Notes under the pieces: generated by a model
The model's input: the letters and a program-made list of their open reading frames with translations, nothing else
What the model was told of the DNA's origin: nothing
The model's database searches: none
DNA from: Nitrososphaerota archaeon
Lineage (GTDB): Archaea > Thermoproteota > Nitrososphaeria > Nitrososphaerales > Nitrosopumilaceae
DNA length: 64,000 nucleotides
Direction: 5' to 3'
Assembly (NCBI GenBank): GCA_021325615.1
Contig: JAJPGU010000032.1
Span: forward strand, 53,222 to 117,221
In this document: positions 1 to 7,978 of the stretch, piece by piece
Position numbering within the stretch: position 1 is the stretch's first letter
Layout of the letters: each line of letters opens with the position of its first letter
Translations under genes and position numbers: made by a program

Positions 1-205
1 ATAATACTTTCAGCAAAAACCAGAATCAGGTTTTAAACTAGATTTTTTCAACTGCAAAACTGGTAGCTAGTTTTTCTGCTTTCAAGTTTGCATGCAGTAG
101 TTTGCACCACACCATCCCCCTAATGTTCAGCATTTCCTCACCAGGCCACAAAGGTTCCAAATCATTGCAGGTTGTCCTTTGCCTTGGCGTGGGAACAGGA
201 AAAAG

Positions 206-289
206 CGCGGGGAGTGGGATTTGAACCCACGGGTCCTTACGGACATGGGATTAGCAATCCCACGCCCTACCAGGCTAGGCGACCCCCGC
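206..289 (-). tRNA. tRNA-Ser (GCT)
   Basis: On the minus strand the acceptor halves GCGGGGG and TCCCCGC pair. A T-arm GTGGG-TTCAAAT-CCCAC is present, and the anticodon loop shows GCT between the stem halves GGGAT and ATCCC. The long variable arm makes it a type II tRNA of about 84 nt, as expected for serine. It reads AGC/AGU codons. No encoded CCA is seen at the 3' end. Bases 1-205 beyond it hold no gene that I can support. Confidence 0.93.
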
Positions 290-341
290 ACAGATGTTGC
301 TGAAAATCGAACTGTTAATTAATCTTGGTCAGGCGATTTGC

Positions 342-1088
342 CTACATCTCATCAAACCGCTTGTAGTTTTCCACAAGATCCTTTAGAGGCATCCTTTCCC
401 CACCCACTATCTTCAGGTCCACCTTTATCTTCCCTTTCTCTACGTTGATTATGTTGTAGGTGTTCTCAAATAGCCCTCTGACTCTTTCCGATGAGGCAGT
501 TCCTGCGTTCGCGATAGTGAGGTGTCCAAAGTGCCAGAACCAGGGCCTGTGTTTGTGCCCGCATATGACAAGGTCTATCTTGCTTGCAAGGGCGGTACGG
601 AGGACGTCTCCTGAATCAATCACCGTCACCCTGTCAGTGCCGGTATCAGGCACTCCTATGAGGTGGTGGTGCATGGCAAGGATCTTTATCCTGTCTTCGT
701 ATTTTTTCATGGTGCGTTCAAGCCAGAGGTTCTGCCTATAGCCAACCTCCCCTTCATCCCTGTCAGGCCTCGCTGTTCCTATTGTCACAAGAACGGTGTT
801 CTCATCCAGTTCGTTTACCGAATCGATCGGGAAGAATTTTTTGAAGAGAAGATATCCCGTATTTCGGTAATCATGGTTGCCGCTGATGGCTATAATTTTG
901 TCTGTATCAAATTCTGCGAATTTTTTCTTGCATTTTTCATATTCTTTTAGCAGTCCTTCATTTGTGAGATCCCCGGTGACAACAATTGCGGACGGCCTTA
1001 GTTCGTTAACCTCGCTGATTACCTGGTCGAATACCTCCTCCCTAAATTGTGCTCCAACGTGGATATCAGAAAGTTGTACTATTCTCAC
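342..1088 (-). CDS. calcineurin-like metallophosphoesterase
   Basis: The product is a metallo-dependent phosphoesterase of about 248 residues, probably cytoplasmic. The full dimetal motif series is visible: LSDIHVG near the N-terminus, then VVTGDLTNEG, SGNHDYR, MHHHLIG and CGHKHRP. The substrate cannot be told; family members include cyclic nucleotide and 3'-5' phosphodiesterases. The GTG at 1088 is preferred over a TTG 45 bases upstream, because homology starts with VRIVQLSDIH and a TTAAAC TATA-like box lies about 29 bases before it. The gene is divergent from the dehydrogenase at 1193, with about 105 bases between them holding both promoters. Confidence 0.85.
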   Translation of the reverse strand: MRIVQLSDIHVGAQFREEVFDQVISEVNELRPSAIVVTGDLTNEGLLKEYEKCKKKFAEFDTDKIIAISGNHDYRNTGYLLFKKFFPIDSVNELDENTVLVTIGTARPDRDEGEVGYRQNLWLERTMKKYEDRIKILAMHHHLIGVPDTGTDRVTVIDSGDVLRTALASKIDLVICGHKHRPWFWHFGHLTIANAGTASSERVRGLFENTYNIINVEKGKIKVDLKIVGGERMPLKDLVENYKRFDEM

Positions 1089-1192
1089 AGAGAAACCTTT
1101 GGAATGGATTTGTTTAAGGATTAGGATTTTCAAAGTTGGGTCTGAAAAATCCCAGTTAGAGTTAAATTACTGGATCTGAAAGCTCGCCTGTT

Positions 1193-2221
1193 TTGGCCAA
1201 AAAAGCTGCCGTGATAAGGGGGGATGGCATAGGACCCGAAATTGTGGATGCCATGTTATGCGTTTTAAAGGAGTGCAACACCCAGGCGGAGCTCATCTTG
1301 TGCGATGCTGGATCCGAACAGTGGGAAAAACATGGGGGCGAGACCTATATCCCCGAGTCTACGATGAGGATCTTAGAGGGGTCAGACGCCTGCTTCAAGG
1401 GTCCCACCACGACAATACCAAGACCGAATGCGCCAAGAAGCGTAGCCGTCACCCTAAGGCAAAAGTTTGAACTTTACTCCAACATCAGGCCCATCAAGAC
1501 ATACCAGAGGATAACCCCCAACAGGAACCTCGATTTTGTCTGCTTTAGGGAAGCCACGGAGGGACTTTACACCGGCATTGAATTCAAGATATCTGATGAT
1601 GCTGCCATAGCAATCAGAAAGGTCACGAGGAAGGGATCCGGTAGGTTCATCAACTCAGCATTTGCTTGGGCTAAAAGGTACAAGATGGGCAAGGTGGTTG
1701 CAATAACAAAGCGAAACATACTCAAGGTAACTGACGGGATTTTCTGGGAGGAGGTAGAAAGGGCCTCAGGGGAAAACCCCGGGATAACGGCAGAGGAGAT
1801 CTACATAGACAACATGACACAGCAGCTTGTCATAAGGCCCGAACAGTTCAATGGAGCGGTCCTTATCAGTACCAATCTTTTCATGGACATAATTTCGGAA
1901 CTTGCCTCTGGAATCATAGGCTCAATAGGGCTGGTTTATTCAGCCAACATGGGAGACTCTTTTGCAATGTTCGAGGCAGCACATGGAAGTGCACCGTCCT
2001 TTAAGGGTCAGAACAAGGTAAACCCCACCGCCGCCATCCTCTCGGGTGCTTGGATGGCCGAGTACCTAGGGGAGACGCACATTAAGGAGGCCATCTTTGC
2101 CGCCACAGAACAAGTGATTAACGAGGGCAAGTATGTGACGTTTGACATAGGAGGAAACGCCACCACCACAAGGATGGCAGAGGCAATCTCCGAATTAGCA
2201 AAGCAGCATCTGCGAAAGTAG
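1193..2221 (+). CDS. icd: isocitrate/isopropylmalate dehydrogenase family, probably isocitrate dehydrogenase
   Basis: A beta-decarboxylating NAD(P)-dependent dehydrogenase of 342 residues, the compact archaeal length. Visible features are the N-terminal GDGIGPEI, the substrate loop with the R-x8-R series around residues 80-115, the metal-binding stretch around NMGDSFAMFEAAHGSAP and the C-terminal cofactor loop. It would oxidise isocitrate to 2-oxoglutarate, next after the aconitase encoded at 59.3-61.6 kb. Isopropylmalate or homoisocitrate cannot be excluded from sequence alone, but no leucine genes are adjacent. The start is TTG with a TTAAATTA box about 28 bases upstream, suggesting a leaderless transcript. 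Confidence 0.82.
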   Translation: MAKKAAVIRGDGIGPEIVDAMLCVLKECNTQAELILCDAGSEQWEKHGGETYIPESTMRILEGSDACFKGPTTTIPRPNAPRSVAVTLRQKFELYSNIRPIKTYQRITPNRNLDFVCFREATEGLYTGIEFKISDDAAIAIRKVTRKGSGRFINSAFAWAKRYKMGKVVAITKRNILKVTDGIFWEEVERASGENPGITAEEIYIDNMTQQLVIRPEQFNGAVLISTNLFMDIISELASGIIGSIGLVYSANMGDSFAMFEAAHGSAPSFKGQNKVNPTAAILSGAWMAEYLGETHIKEAIFAATEQVINEGKYVTFDIGGNATTTRMAEAISELAKQHLRK

Positions 2222-3139
2222 CTAGTCCATCCTTATTACTTTAGGCCTAATTGATAGTCCGATTACTGATGCCATTGAAAGTAACAGAGCTGCCATCACG
2301 GCACCGCCAAATTCCGGAACAGCAGAACTTGCGCCATTTATCTTGTAGTTGTTTTCTATTATCGGTTGAAGGCTCCCCGAGGTTGTGTTGGAAACGGTGA
2401 TTAGGTCAGACGAAACCTCATTGTTCTCGTTCTCCTGTTTTGCAAGATTGTCGGCCTCAAAGTTCAGCACATATTTTCCCGGCAGCGGGCTGTCCCATGT
2501 AAAACTCTCCGTCGAGTTCTGCCTTGCCGGAACGCTTCCGGTGGCAATCTTGTCATAGAACAGGAAGCCGGTGGAATTGATAATCCTTAGCCTGAAGATC
2601 ACCGAGCTGGCATCCGCGATTCCTGTGTTTTCGATCTGCTTTCTTACCACTAGTGCCTGCGAAGGGCCAGAGCCTTCCCTTGCGACAGAGAGCGAGCCTT
2701 CCACCCAGCCAATCTCCGCACGGGTCTGATTCTGGGTGCTGACCACCACAATACCAGAGGGCCACATGTCGACCTTGTCATAGTATGGAAATTTCCCGTT
2801 GGTTCCAAAAAACTGCGTGTACGATTGACCCGGGGGCACTGGCCCGCTGTCAAACATCCCAACCGGGCCATAGTTCGGCGTCCCAGCAGTCACGGTGTGT
2901 GTCCTATTGTCGTCGTTTACCCATGTAACAGTATCCCCGGGCCTCACATCCACCTCATATGGTTTGTAGCATGAAGGATATGGAAGGCAGTGGTTTGCTG
3001 ATCCATTAACAATTACCACCTGCAAGTTTGCGGCATAGGCGGTAGTTCCGATTGAAAAGAGAAGGGCGGCAATTCCAAAACCACAGGCTAGGAGAGCCGA
3101 CTTCATGATGCAACTTGGTTTCATTCCAGACATAAACAC
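2222..3139 (-). CDS. secreted cupredoxin-fold protein with PEFG C-terminal sorting signal
   Basis: A 305-residue exported protein. It has an N-terminal signal peptide (hydrophobic stretch about residues 14-36, cleavage near TAYA-A). A cupredoxin-like domain spans about residues 38-133 (RPGDTVTW, THTVTAG), followed by a beta-rich CARDB-like domain to about residue 255. The C-terminus carries PEFG at 275-278, a hydrophobic helix and a short basic tail, the layout of the thaumarchaeal PEFG-CTERM archaeosortase substrate. The second copper-ligand block, normally Y-x-C-x2-H-P, reads YYDKVDMWP here, so the Cys and His ligands are absent. It is probably a surface protein with a degenerate or non-copper site. 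The gene ends right beside the stop of the convergent icd. Confidence 0.8.
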   Translation of the reverse strand: MFMSGMKPSCIMKSALLACGFGIAALLFSIGTTAYAANLQVVIVNGSANHCLPYPSCYKPYEVDVRPGDTVTWVNDDNRTHTVTAGTPNYGPVGMFDSGPVPPGQSYTQFFGTNGKFPYYDKVDMWPSGIVVVSTQNQTRAEIGWVEGSLSVAREGSGPSQALVVRKQIENTGIADASSVIFRLRIINSTGFLFYDKIATGSVPARQNSTESFTWDSPLPGKYVLNFEADNLAKQENENNEVSSDLITVSNTTSGSLQPIIENNYKINGASSAVPEFGGAVMAALLLSMASVIGLSIRPKVIRMD

Positions 3140-3182
3140 CTCTTAGTTTTCCTGCGCAATCTTTATCCCATCCTTTCGTGTT

Positions 3183-3749
3183 TTAGATTTTTACGCATTC
3201 GACTATCACCAGTTCCTCAAAAAACAGTTTCTTCCTTGACACAATTTTTGGCTCGAGTCCCATCTTCATCGTCCTCTTCATAAGCTCTTGGTAGTTTGCA
3301 AGCGACGATGTTAGGTATATGATCTTGCCATTTTTGCGTACTACCTTGCTTGCTGAATTCAGGATACCAGTAGTCACGCCAAGTCCCTCACGGAGCCCGT
3401 CCACTGTCCGGTCGAGGATTTCTTCTGATGGGAGGTATGGCAGGTTACATACCACTAGATCAAAAACTCCGTTTATCGCATCCGCAGAATTGCAGCAAAC
3501 GCAATTTGGGACCAATTCATGCGCCTTTTTGAGGGCTCCAGAGCTGATATCGGTCGCGACTACGAATTCAAAATTGTTGGACAAGACATTTGCGAGAAAC
3601 CCCGACCCCGTCCCAATATCAAGCGCAGAATAACCCTTCTCCTTCCCGATATGGTCCGCGAGAAAGAACGTGTCCTCAGCTGGCTGATAGTAATCATCGG
3701 ATAATTTTCTTTGCAATCTCAATAATCTCCGAATCGGAAAGGTCCTCAA
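3183..3749 (-). CDS. HemK-type class I methyltransferase (archaeal Mtq2/PrmC-like)
   Basis: A 188-residue SAM-dependent methyltransferase. It shows YQPAEDTFFLADHI, the SAM-binding motif ALDIGTGSGFLAN and the catalytic NLPY motif followed by LPSEE. These are typical of the HemK family, which methylates glutamine in the GGQ motif of release factors; the archaeal/eukaryal members pair with Trm112-like partners. It overlaps the upstream ksgA by 56 bases if the ATG at 3749 is used. TTG codons just before the conserved LSDDYYQPAEDT stretch would shorten the overlap. It is the last gene of the L21e-Rpo4-DUF655-KsgA-HemK cluster, conserved in many archaea. Confidence 0.85.
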   Translation of the reverse strand: MRTFPIRRLLRLQRKLSDDYYQPAEDTFFLADHIGKEKGYSALDIGTGSGFLANVLSNNFEFVVATDISSGALKKAHELVPNCVCCNSADAINGVFDLVVCNLPYLPSEEILDRTVDGLREGLGVTTGILNSASKVVRKNGKIIYLTSSLANYQELMKRTMKMGLEPKIVSRKKLFFEELVIVECVKI

Positions 3750-4398
3750 GCCTCTTGTCAGAATCTATGTCAATACCAAACTGCCTTGCAACACCCCTAA
3801 CGGTCTTTCTGCGGTATGAAAAAAGCCTGTTGACTGCGGCCACCAAGTTTCCTGGGACGATGTTTTCCTGCTCAAGCAGCATCACGGTGGAATCCACCTT
3901 AGGCGTAGGCTGGAAACTGCCTTTCCCCACATCCATGAGCCTCTCCATATGCAGGCAATACCCCGCCAGCACCGATACCGCTTTCCTGTCCCGCCCCTTC
4001 TTGGCATGTAGTTTTTGGGCAAACTCCTTCTGAAACATTACTACGGCGCGAGAAAACTTCCTCTGGACTAGCCATTCAACGGCATTCCGGCTTTCGGAGT
4101 AAGGAAGGTTTGTGACAAGGACGTCAAAGTCAAAATCCATTCTAAAGGCATCCCCCTGTTCCAGTTCCAGGTTTTTGATGCCTGCAAATCTAGCCTTTGC
4201 CTTGTCATAGAGGTCCGGATCTTTCTCGATGGATATTACGGCCTTGGCCTTCTTGCACAGCAGGGGCGTCAGAATTCCCGTTCCGGTTCCAATCTCTAAG
4301 ACAATGTCATTTTTTTTGATGTTTGCACAATCAACTATAGACTTCGCGATTTCAGTGGATTTTAGAAAATGTTGCCCAAGAGCCTGGCGTTTGCTCAT
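3694..4398 (-). CDS. ksgA: 16S rRNA dimethyladenosine transferase KsgA/Dim1
   Basis: A 234-residue SAM-dependent enzyme that dimethylates two adjacent adenines in the 3'-terminal helix of 16S rRNA during small-subunit maturation. Seen in order: the RNA-binding start QALGQHFLK, the SAM motif EIGTGTGILT, the acidic residue in SIEKDPDL, the QGDAF motif, the catalytic NLPY and a conserved FQKEFAQKL. The C-terminal basic helical region SYRRKTVRGVARQ is typical. The start ATG overlaps the stop of the DUF655 gene by 4 bases, indicating translational coupling. Confidence 0.95.
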   Translation of the reverse strand: MSKRQALGQHFLKSTEIAKSIVDCANIKKNDIVLEIGTGTGILTPLLCKKAKAVISIEKDPDLYDKAKARFAGIKNLELEQGDAFRMDFDFDVLVTNLPYSESRNAVEWLVQRKFSRAVVMFQKEFAQKLHAKKGRDRKAVSVLAGYCLHMERLMDVGKGSFQPTPKVDSTVMLLEQENIVPGNLVAAVNRLFSYRRKTVRGVARQFGIDIDSDKRLEDLSDSEIIEIAKKIIR

Positions 4399-4955
4399 TT
4401 TCTGACAAAGAGGTTCATCCTAGTTTCACCGGTAATCTCCTCGATAATCCTTTTCGCGATCTGCTTTGCCGGTTCCTTTAGCCCCACCCTATCTTGCAAG
4501 TCCTTGAAGTCAGAAAACTTTCTTTTTTCCCTCTCCTCTAGCATAGTCTTCATGTAGGTCTTCCCGATTCCCGGAATCAGTTCCAAGGCATGTATCCTTG
4601 GTGTCAGCGGTTGTGCATTGTTAAGATAGTCGACGAACCTTTGTTCGTTGTTTGTCACTATCTTTTCAACTACAGATGCCAACTCACTCTGAGCGGAAGA
4701 GGATGTCTGATTGAATTCCAGCCTGCCAAGCACTGAGAGAATTTTTGTCCTTCCTTCTTTTCCAATATATACCCGCTCACCTATCTCAAAAGTAGAATTC
4801 GGCATTGCGAGTAACTCAAGAATTGTAAGTCTTTCTTCTCCCAATGCGGTAACAATAATCCCATCTCGTCCCCGCACGGTAGTCGACTTGCCCCTAACTA
4901 CAAAATCTAAAACGTATGCGTACTCTTCATACTTTCTAGTTTGAGCTCGCTCCAA
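4395..4955 (-). CDS. DUF655 family RNA/DNA-binding protein with helix-hairpin-helix
   Basis: A 186-residue archaeal protein of the DUF655 family. The N-terminal half is beta-rich and OB-like (YVLDFVVRGKS through IGERVYIGKEGR). The C-terminal half carries a helix-hairpin-helix motif at LELIPGIGKTYMKTMLEER, which usually binds nucleic acid backbone. The exact function is unknown. The constant linkage with L21e, Rpo4 and KsgA suggests a translation or ribosome-assembly role. It is 4-base coupled to ksgA downstream and follows rpo4 by about 20 bases. Confidence 0.88.
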   Translation of the reverse strand: MERAQTRKYEEYAYVLDFVVRGKSTTVRGRDGIIVTALGEERLTILELLAMPNSTFEIGERVYIGKEGRTKILSVLGRLEFNQTSSSAQSELASVVEKIVTNNEQRFVDYLNNAQPLTPRIHALELIPGIGKTYMKTMLEEREKRKFSDFKDLQDRVGLKEPAKQIAKRIIEEITGETRMNLFVRK

Positions 4956-4974
4956 GAAAACCCTGCTCCTAAGA

Positions 4975-5301
4975 TCAGGCGTTCTCCTTGATAATCTTTA
5001 ACATCTTTTCAAGCGTTTCTGCCAGAATCAATTTCTTCCAGCCAAAAGTAAACGCTCTAAGCTCCGCCTCAGTGGATGGCAAATTGTTAACAATTTCAAC
5101 CGCTTCCTCGTCGGTTATGTTGCATTCCTTTACCAGTTGTTGTTTGAGCTTCTTTGCGGCCTTTGAGTCTATACTGGCAAACTTGGTAACATAGTCATAT
5201 GTCCATCTTTGGATTTGATCCATAGATTCAGGATCAACCTTTTCCATGATTTCCTTAACTTCAGGAATAGAGATTGGTTGTTTCTTCTTAACTTCTTCCA
5301 T
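4975..5301 (-). CDS. rpo4: RNA polymerase subunit Rpo4 (RpoF)
   Basis: A 108-residue subunit that with Rpo7 forms the stalk of archaeal RNA polymerase, assisting promoter opening and RNA binding. The sequence has the Rpb4-family helical core, including QRWTYDYVTKFASID and a hydrophobic VNNLPSTEAELRAF motif. The length is normal for archaeal Rpo4. It begins 2 bases after the L21e stop and lies in the conserved order L21e-Rpo4-DUF655-KsgA, so it is presumably co-transcribed with ribosomal protein L21e. Confidence 0.93.
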   Translation of the reverse strand: MEEVKKKQPISIPEVKEIMEKVDPESMDQIQRWTYDYVTKFASIDSKAAKKLKQQLVKECNITDEEAVEIVNNLPSTEAELRAFTFGWKKLILAETLEKMLKIIKENA

Positions 5302-5303
5302 AT

Positions 5304-5603
5304 TTACACACCAAACGGTTTGATATGGTCTAACCTAGTGATTAAGGTTTTTGTCTTGTTGCCTAGTTTGACTGCCAGCTTTACCGTCCTTCTCCCCACC
5401 TCGTTTACGGTGCCCACTTTTCCGTGGTACCTGCGATGTGGCAGGCCTTTGTGTTGTGACGGGTCTATGATTACAAGAACCTTGTCTCCTACCTTGTACT
5501 CCCTCAGCAGGAAGGATACGCCCCTTTCTGCATCCTTTGTCATCACAGATCGTGCCTTGTGCATAAAGCCATGAGAACGACCCTTCGGCTTCTTGGTAGT
5601 CAT
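5304..5603 (-). CDS. rpl21e: 50S ribosomal protein L21e
   Basis: A 99-residue ribosomal protein found in archaea and eukaryotes. It shows the family start KPKGRSHGFMHKARSVMTKD, followed by the SH3-like barrel with YKVGDKVLVIIDPSQHKGLPH and RRYHGKVGTVNEVGRR. It is basic throughout, as expected for an rRNA-binding protein. It is the first gene of the minus-strand cluster. The 108 bases to the radA stop contain no other gene. Confidence 0.96.
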   Translation of the reverse strand: MTTKKPKGRSHGFMHKARSVMTKDAERGVSFLLREYKVGDKVLVIIDPSQHKGLPHRRYHGKVGTVNEVGRRTVKLAVKLGNKTKTLITRLDHIKPFGV

Positions 5604-5711
5604 TTCGTTGAGACTTTGCCCGTACCTAATTTAACACTTACTGGCTAAAAGACAAGAAAATATGGAATTTTTAGTAATTTTACAAAAATAAAGGAAAAGA
5701 GGTTTTAGAAC

Positions 5712-6710
5712 CTATTCTTCAGGTTCTTCCTTCTTCTTCTTCTTTGTATCGTCTTCTGGATCCGCCACGCCCCCTTCAGTCACAGTGAAGAGTACTTCCT
5801 GTTCCGGGTGGTGCGGACTGTCAACCATTCTGGCAATCCTCTTCTTTCCGGATTTCTTCAAATAGACACGGTAGGTCGATGCATGTCCCACGATGTTTCC
5901 TCCTATCGGTCTTGTCGGATCTCCGAAGAATGTGTCAGGAGACGCCTGGACTTGGTTGGTAGCTATTATTGCGATGTTGTATGTTTCTGCGGTTCTCGAA
6001 AGCAGGTGCATGAATTTGTTCAGTCGTTGCTGTCTTACAGAAAGAGTTCCCCTGCCAAGATATTCCGATCGGAAGAGCCCTACTGCCGAGTCGACAACAA
6101 TTAGTTTTATCTTGTTTTCCTCGATCACTGGACCTACCTCTTGCATAATCAGTTCTTGATGAGAACTATTGTATGCCTTGGCCACTATGATTCTATCAAG
6201 AGCTTTTTCCGGCTCTATGCCCTTTGCTTTTGCAATTGACACGATTCTTTCCGGCCTGAATGTTCCTTCAGTGTCAATATACAAGACGCCCCCGTCCAAG
6301 CCGCCTTCTTCCTTTGGTTTTTGAACGGTTACACATAGGGTATGGCAAAGCTGCGTCTTTCCAGATCCGAATTCTCCGTAGACTTCAGTCACCGCCTGCG
6401 TCTCGATCCCCCCGTCAAACAAGGTATCAAGCGAGTTAGTCCCAGTCGTAATCTTACCAATATCCTGTCTTCTTTTGTAGATCTCAGTAGCGCTGACAAA
6501 TTCTTTCTGGAGTTGACCGCCTTCAACTAGTTGTTGTCTTGCCTTGTTTACTATTTTTATGGCCGTGTCTATATCCATTCCTGTGATCTCTGATATATCC
6601 ACAGGACCTCGCACGACAAGATCCAGTATGTTATGCACTCCTGCATCACTAAGCTTCTTGGAAGTTACAGGGCCTACACCCTCGAGACTATCTAATCTTA
6701 AGTCATCCAT
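5712..6710 (-). CDS. radA: DNA repair and recombination protein RadA
   Basis: The archaeal RecA/Rad51 recombinase, 332 residues from the ATG at 6710. The N-terminal helix-hairpin-helix domain begins LDSLEGVGPVTSKKL. The ATPase core has Walker A GEFGSGKTQ, the Walker B strand KLIVVDSAVG and the L2-region motif VQASPDTFFGDPTRPIGG. An open frame continues upstream to 6869, but that extension lacks family similarity and crosses the promoter, so the ATG at 6710 is chosen. The C-terminus ends in a Lys/Glu-rich tail. No intein is present. A TATA-like TTTATTA and a perfect inverted repeat precede the start. Confidence 0.96.
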   Translation of the reverse strand: MDDLRLDSLEGVGPVTSKKLSDAGVHNILDLVVRGPVDISEITGMDIDTAIKIVNKARQQLVEGGQLQKEFVSATEIYKRRQDIGKITTGTNSLDTLFDGGIETQAVTEVYGEFGSGKTQLCHTLCVTVQKPKEEGGLDGGVLYIDTEGTFRPERIVSIAKAKGIEPEKALDRIIVAKAYNSSHQELIMQEVGPVIEENKIKLIVVDSAVGLFRSEYLGRGTLSVRQQRLNKFMHLLSRTAETYNIAIIATNQVQASPDTFFGDPTRPIGGNIVGHASTYRVYLKKSGKKRIARMVDSPHHPEQEVLFTVTEGGVADPEDDTKKKKKEEPEE

Positions 6711-6711
6711 C

Positions 6712-6951
6712 TTACCGTATGGTACGGTACCAGTACCTAATAAATGTGTTGATTGAGGGTTCTTTAACCTCTTCGGTTGTTTTAGTTGATGTATTTTTGA
6801 CTGGAAAGATGTTTGACCAATCATAACCATGTGACCTGAGGTAGTCATGATAAAAATGCCAACTCCCAACCATTACCAAGTCGTCCTTTTTGATGCCTCT
6901 TACTACCTCCCCCGCTGACTTGACCGTTGAGTTTTTCCGCCTAGTTTTCAC
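6712..6951 (-). CDS. small hypothetical protein upstream of radA
   Basis: A 79-residue open frame with a GTG start. The product is basic at the N-terminus and has a plausible folded core (GIKKDDLVMVGSWHFYHDYLRSHG), then a low-complexity tail. I recognise no family. Its last 14 codons run through the radA promoter elements and stop 1 base before the radA start, which is either a tight operon arrangement or a sign that the frame is fortuitous. It may be real, but support is only the amino-acid composition. The 229 bases between its start and the receiver gene at 7181 show nothing else. Confidence 0.4.
   Translation of the reverse strand: MKTRRKNSTVKSAGEVVRGIKKDDLVMVGSWHFYHDYLRSHGYDWSNIFPVKNTSTKTTEEVKEPSINTFIRYWYRTIR
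6713..6729 (-). promoter_or_regulatory. perfect inverted repeat between the radA TATA box and start codon
   Basis: The sequence TACCGTA-TGG-TACGGTA is a perfect 7-bp inverted repeat with a 3-bp spacer. It ends 3 bases before the radA ATG. A TTTATTA TATA-like element (minus strand, about 6738-6744) lies directly upstream, so the repeat would span the transcription start of a short-leader transcript. The position is that of a repressor operator; the repressor is unknown. Confidence 0.55.
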
Positions 6952-7180
6952 TGAGGCATATTTTCAAACTACTGCCACATGATACACAAAAGGTTTTGTC
7001 GGCCATTAATGGGCCATATCTGATTTTAGATCTTTTAAACCACCTGCAACCATTTGTAAGCATATGCGGATGCCGGAAAGGCCGGGCACAAATCCTAGAT
7101 CAAACATCCCCCTATTAGGAGTTGTTTGTCTGTCCAGTACAAACTTAAACTAATATCCCATACCCCGGATAGAGGAACAA

Positions 7181-7567
7181 ATGGAAATTAGGGCATTAGT
7201 GGTAGATGACAACAGGGACGTGAGAGGAGTCTTTACCGAACTTCTTCAGCTTGCAAAGATAAGCGTTGTAGGCACAGGCATCAATGGAAGGGAGGCAGCC
7301 AGCCTTTACGAAAGGTTGCACCCAGATATAGTGTTCATGGATGCCATGATGCCGGAATATGACGGTTTTTACGGTTTGGATAAGATAAGGGAGCATGATC
7401 CAGGCGCGGTCGTGGTCATCGTCAGCGGTTCTTTCAATGTAGAAGAAAGGCTGGATAAGTGCAACGCCTCGGCAATTCTTCCAAAACCAATAGACATGGG
7501 CAAGGTCATGGCGGTTGTAGACAGGTTATGCCTCGGCAAAAGGAAGGAGATTCCCTACTTGGCTTGA
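7181..7567 (+). CDS. stand-alone response regulator receiver domain
   Basis: A 128-residue CheY-like protein consisting of a single REC domain. Visible are the acidic pair in VVDDN, the phosphoacceptor Asp in VFMDAMMP, the switch Ser in IVSGS and the conserved Lys in LPKPI. There is no output domain, so it would signal by protein-protein contact downstream of a histidine kinase. No kinase is encoded nearby. The gene is monocistronic and convergent with the small gene at 7694. Confidence 0.9.
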   Translation: MEIRALVVDDNRDVRGVFTELLQLAKISVVGTGINGREAASLYERLHPDIVFMDAMMPEYDGFYGLDKIREHDPGAVVVIVSGSFNVEERLDKCNASAILPKPIDMGKVMAVVDRLCLGKRKEIPYLA

Positions 7568-7676
7568 CACGCTAAACAGGTCAGAACAAATTAAAAATCC
7601 AAAATTCAATGTCTGCCCATAGCAGAGAAGCATTTGCTTCATTCTACTTGCCTTTCCCCAAAGACACGGGAAATCA

Positions 7677-7690
7677 GGTCCTACGGGACC
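7677..7690. terminator. short hairpin with UACG tetraloop between convergent genes
   Basis: GGTCC-TACG-GGACC folds into a 5-bp GC-rich stem closed by a C(UACG)G tetraloop, one of the unusually stable UNCG loops. It sits about 110 bases after the receiver gene and 4 bases past the stop of the convergent minus-strand gene. It may shape the 3' end of either transcript. No oligo-U tract follows on the plus strand (the next bases are CTTTCACC), so it is not a clear intrinsic terminator. Confidence 0.35.
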
Positions 7691-7693
7691 CTT

Positions 7694-7957
7694 TCACCCG
7701 TTCTGAGCCAGTGATGCAGGTTTTATTTCCACATCATCCCTGTTGTATAGAATCTTTTCATGGGTTATGGTAACGGTACAGTTTCTTTTGAACTTCATCT
7801 CCCTAGCATTTCCTATTGCATCCTTGAAGATGATCCTTGGCTCCTTGGTGGTATCCACGGCATATTGCTTTCCCAGTTTCGTCAACTTGGGATCCTGGCA
7901 GCCCTTTACCTCGATTAGCATGGAACAAGCTATAGAATTTGATTCCAATCCGGACAT
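7694..7957 (-). CDS. small hypothetical protein
   Basis: An 87-residue frame on the minus strand with no family I recognise. From the internal ATG at 7921 the product begins MLIEVKGCQDPKLTKLGKQY. The predicted protein is compact with alternating beta-like segments (PRIIFKDAIG, CTVTITHEKILYN), consistent with a small globular domain. Either ATG could be used. It has a reasonable composition and is convergent with the receiver gene. Function unknown. Confidence 0.5.
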   Translation of the reverse strand: MSGLESNSIACSMLIEVKGCQDPKLTKLGKQYAVDTTKEPRIIFKDAIGNAREMKFKRNCTVTITHEKILYNRDDVEIKPASLAQNG

Positions 7958-7978
7958 GGACTTTCCAATCTCTCCACT

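Noticed and set aside
1..205. Possible guide RNA or small gene at the left edge
   Set aside because: I looked for box C (RTGATGA) and box D (CTGA) pairs and for coding frames and found neither with proper spacing.
6711..6869. N-terminal extension of the radA frame to an upstream ATG
   Set aside because: The extra 53 residues have no RadA similarity and cross the TATA box and inverted repeat. The ATG at 6710 matches the family start.
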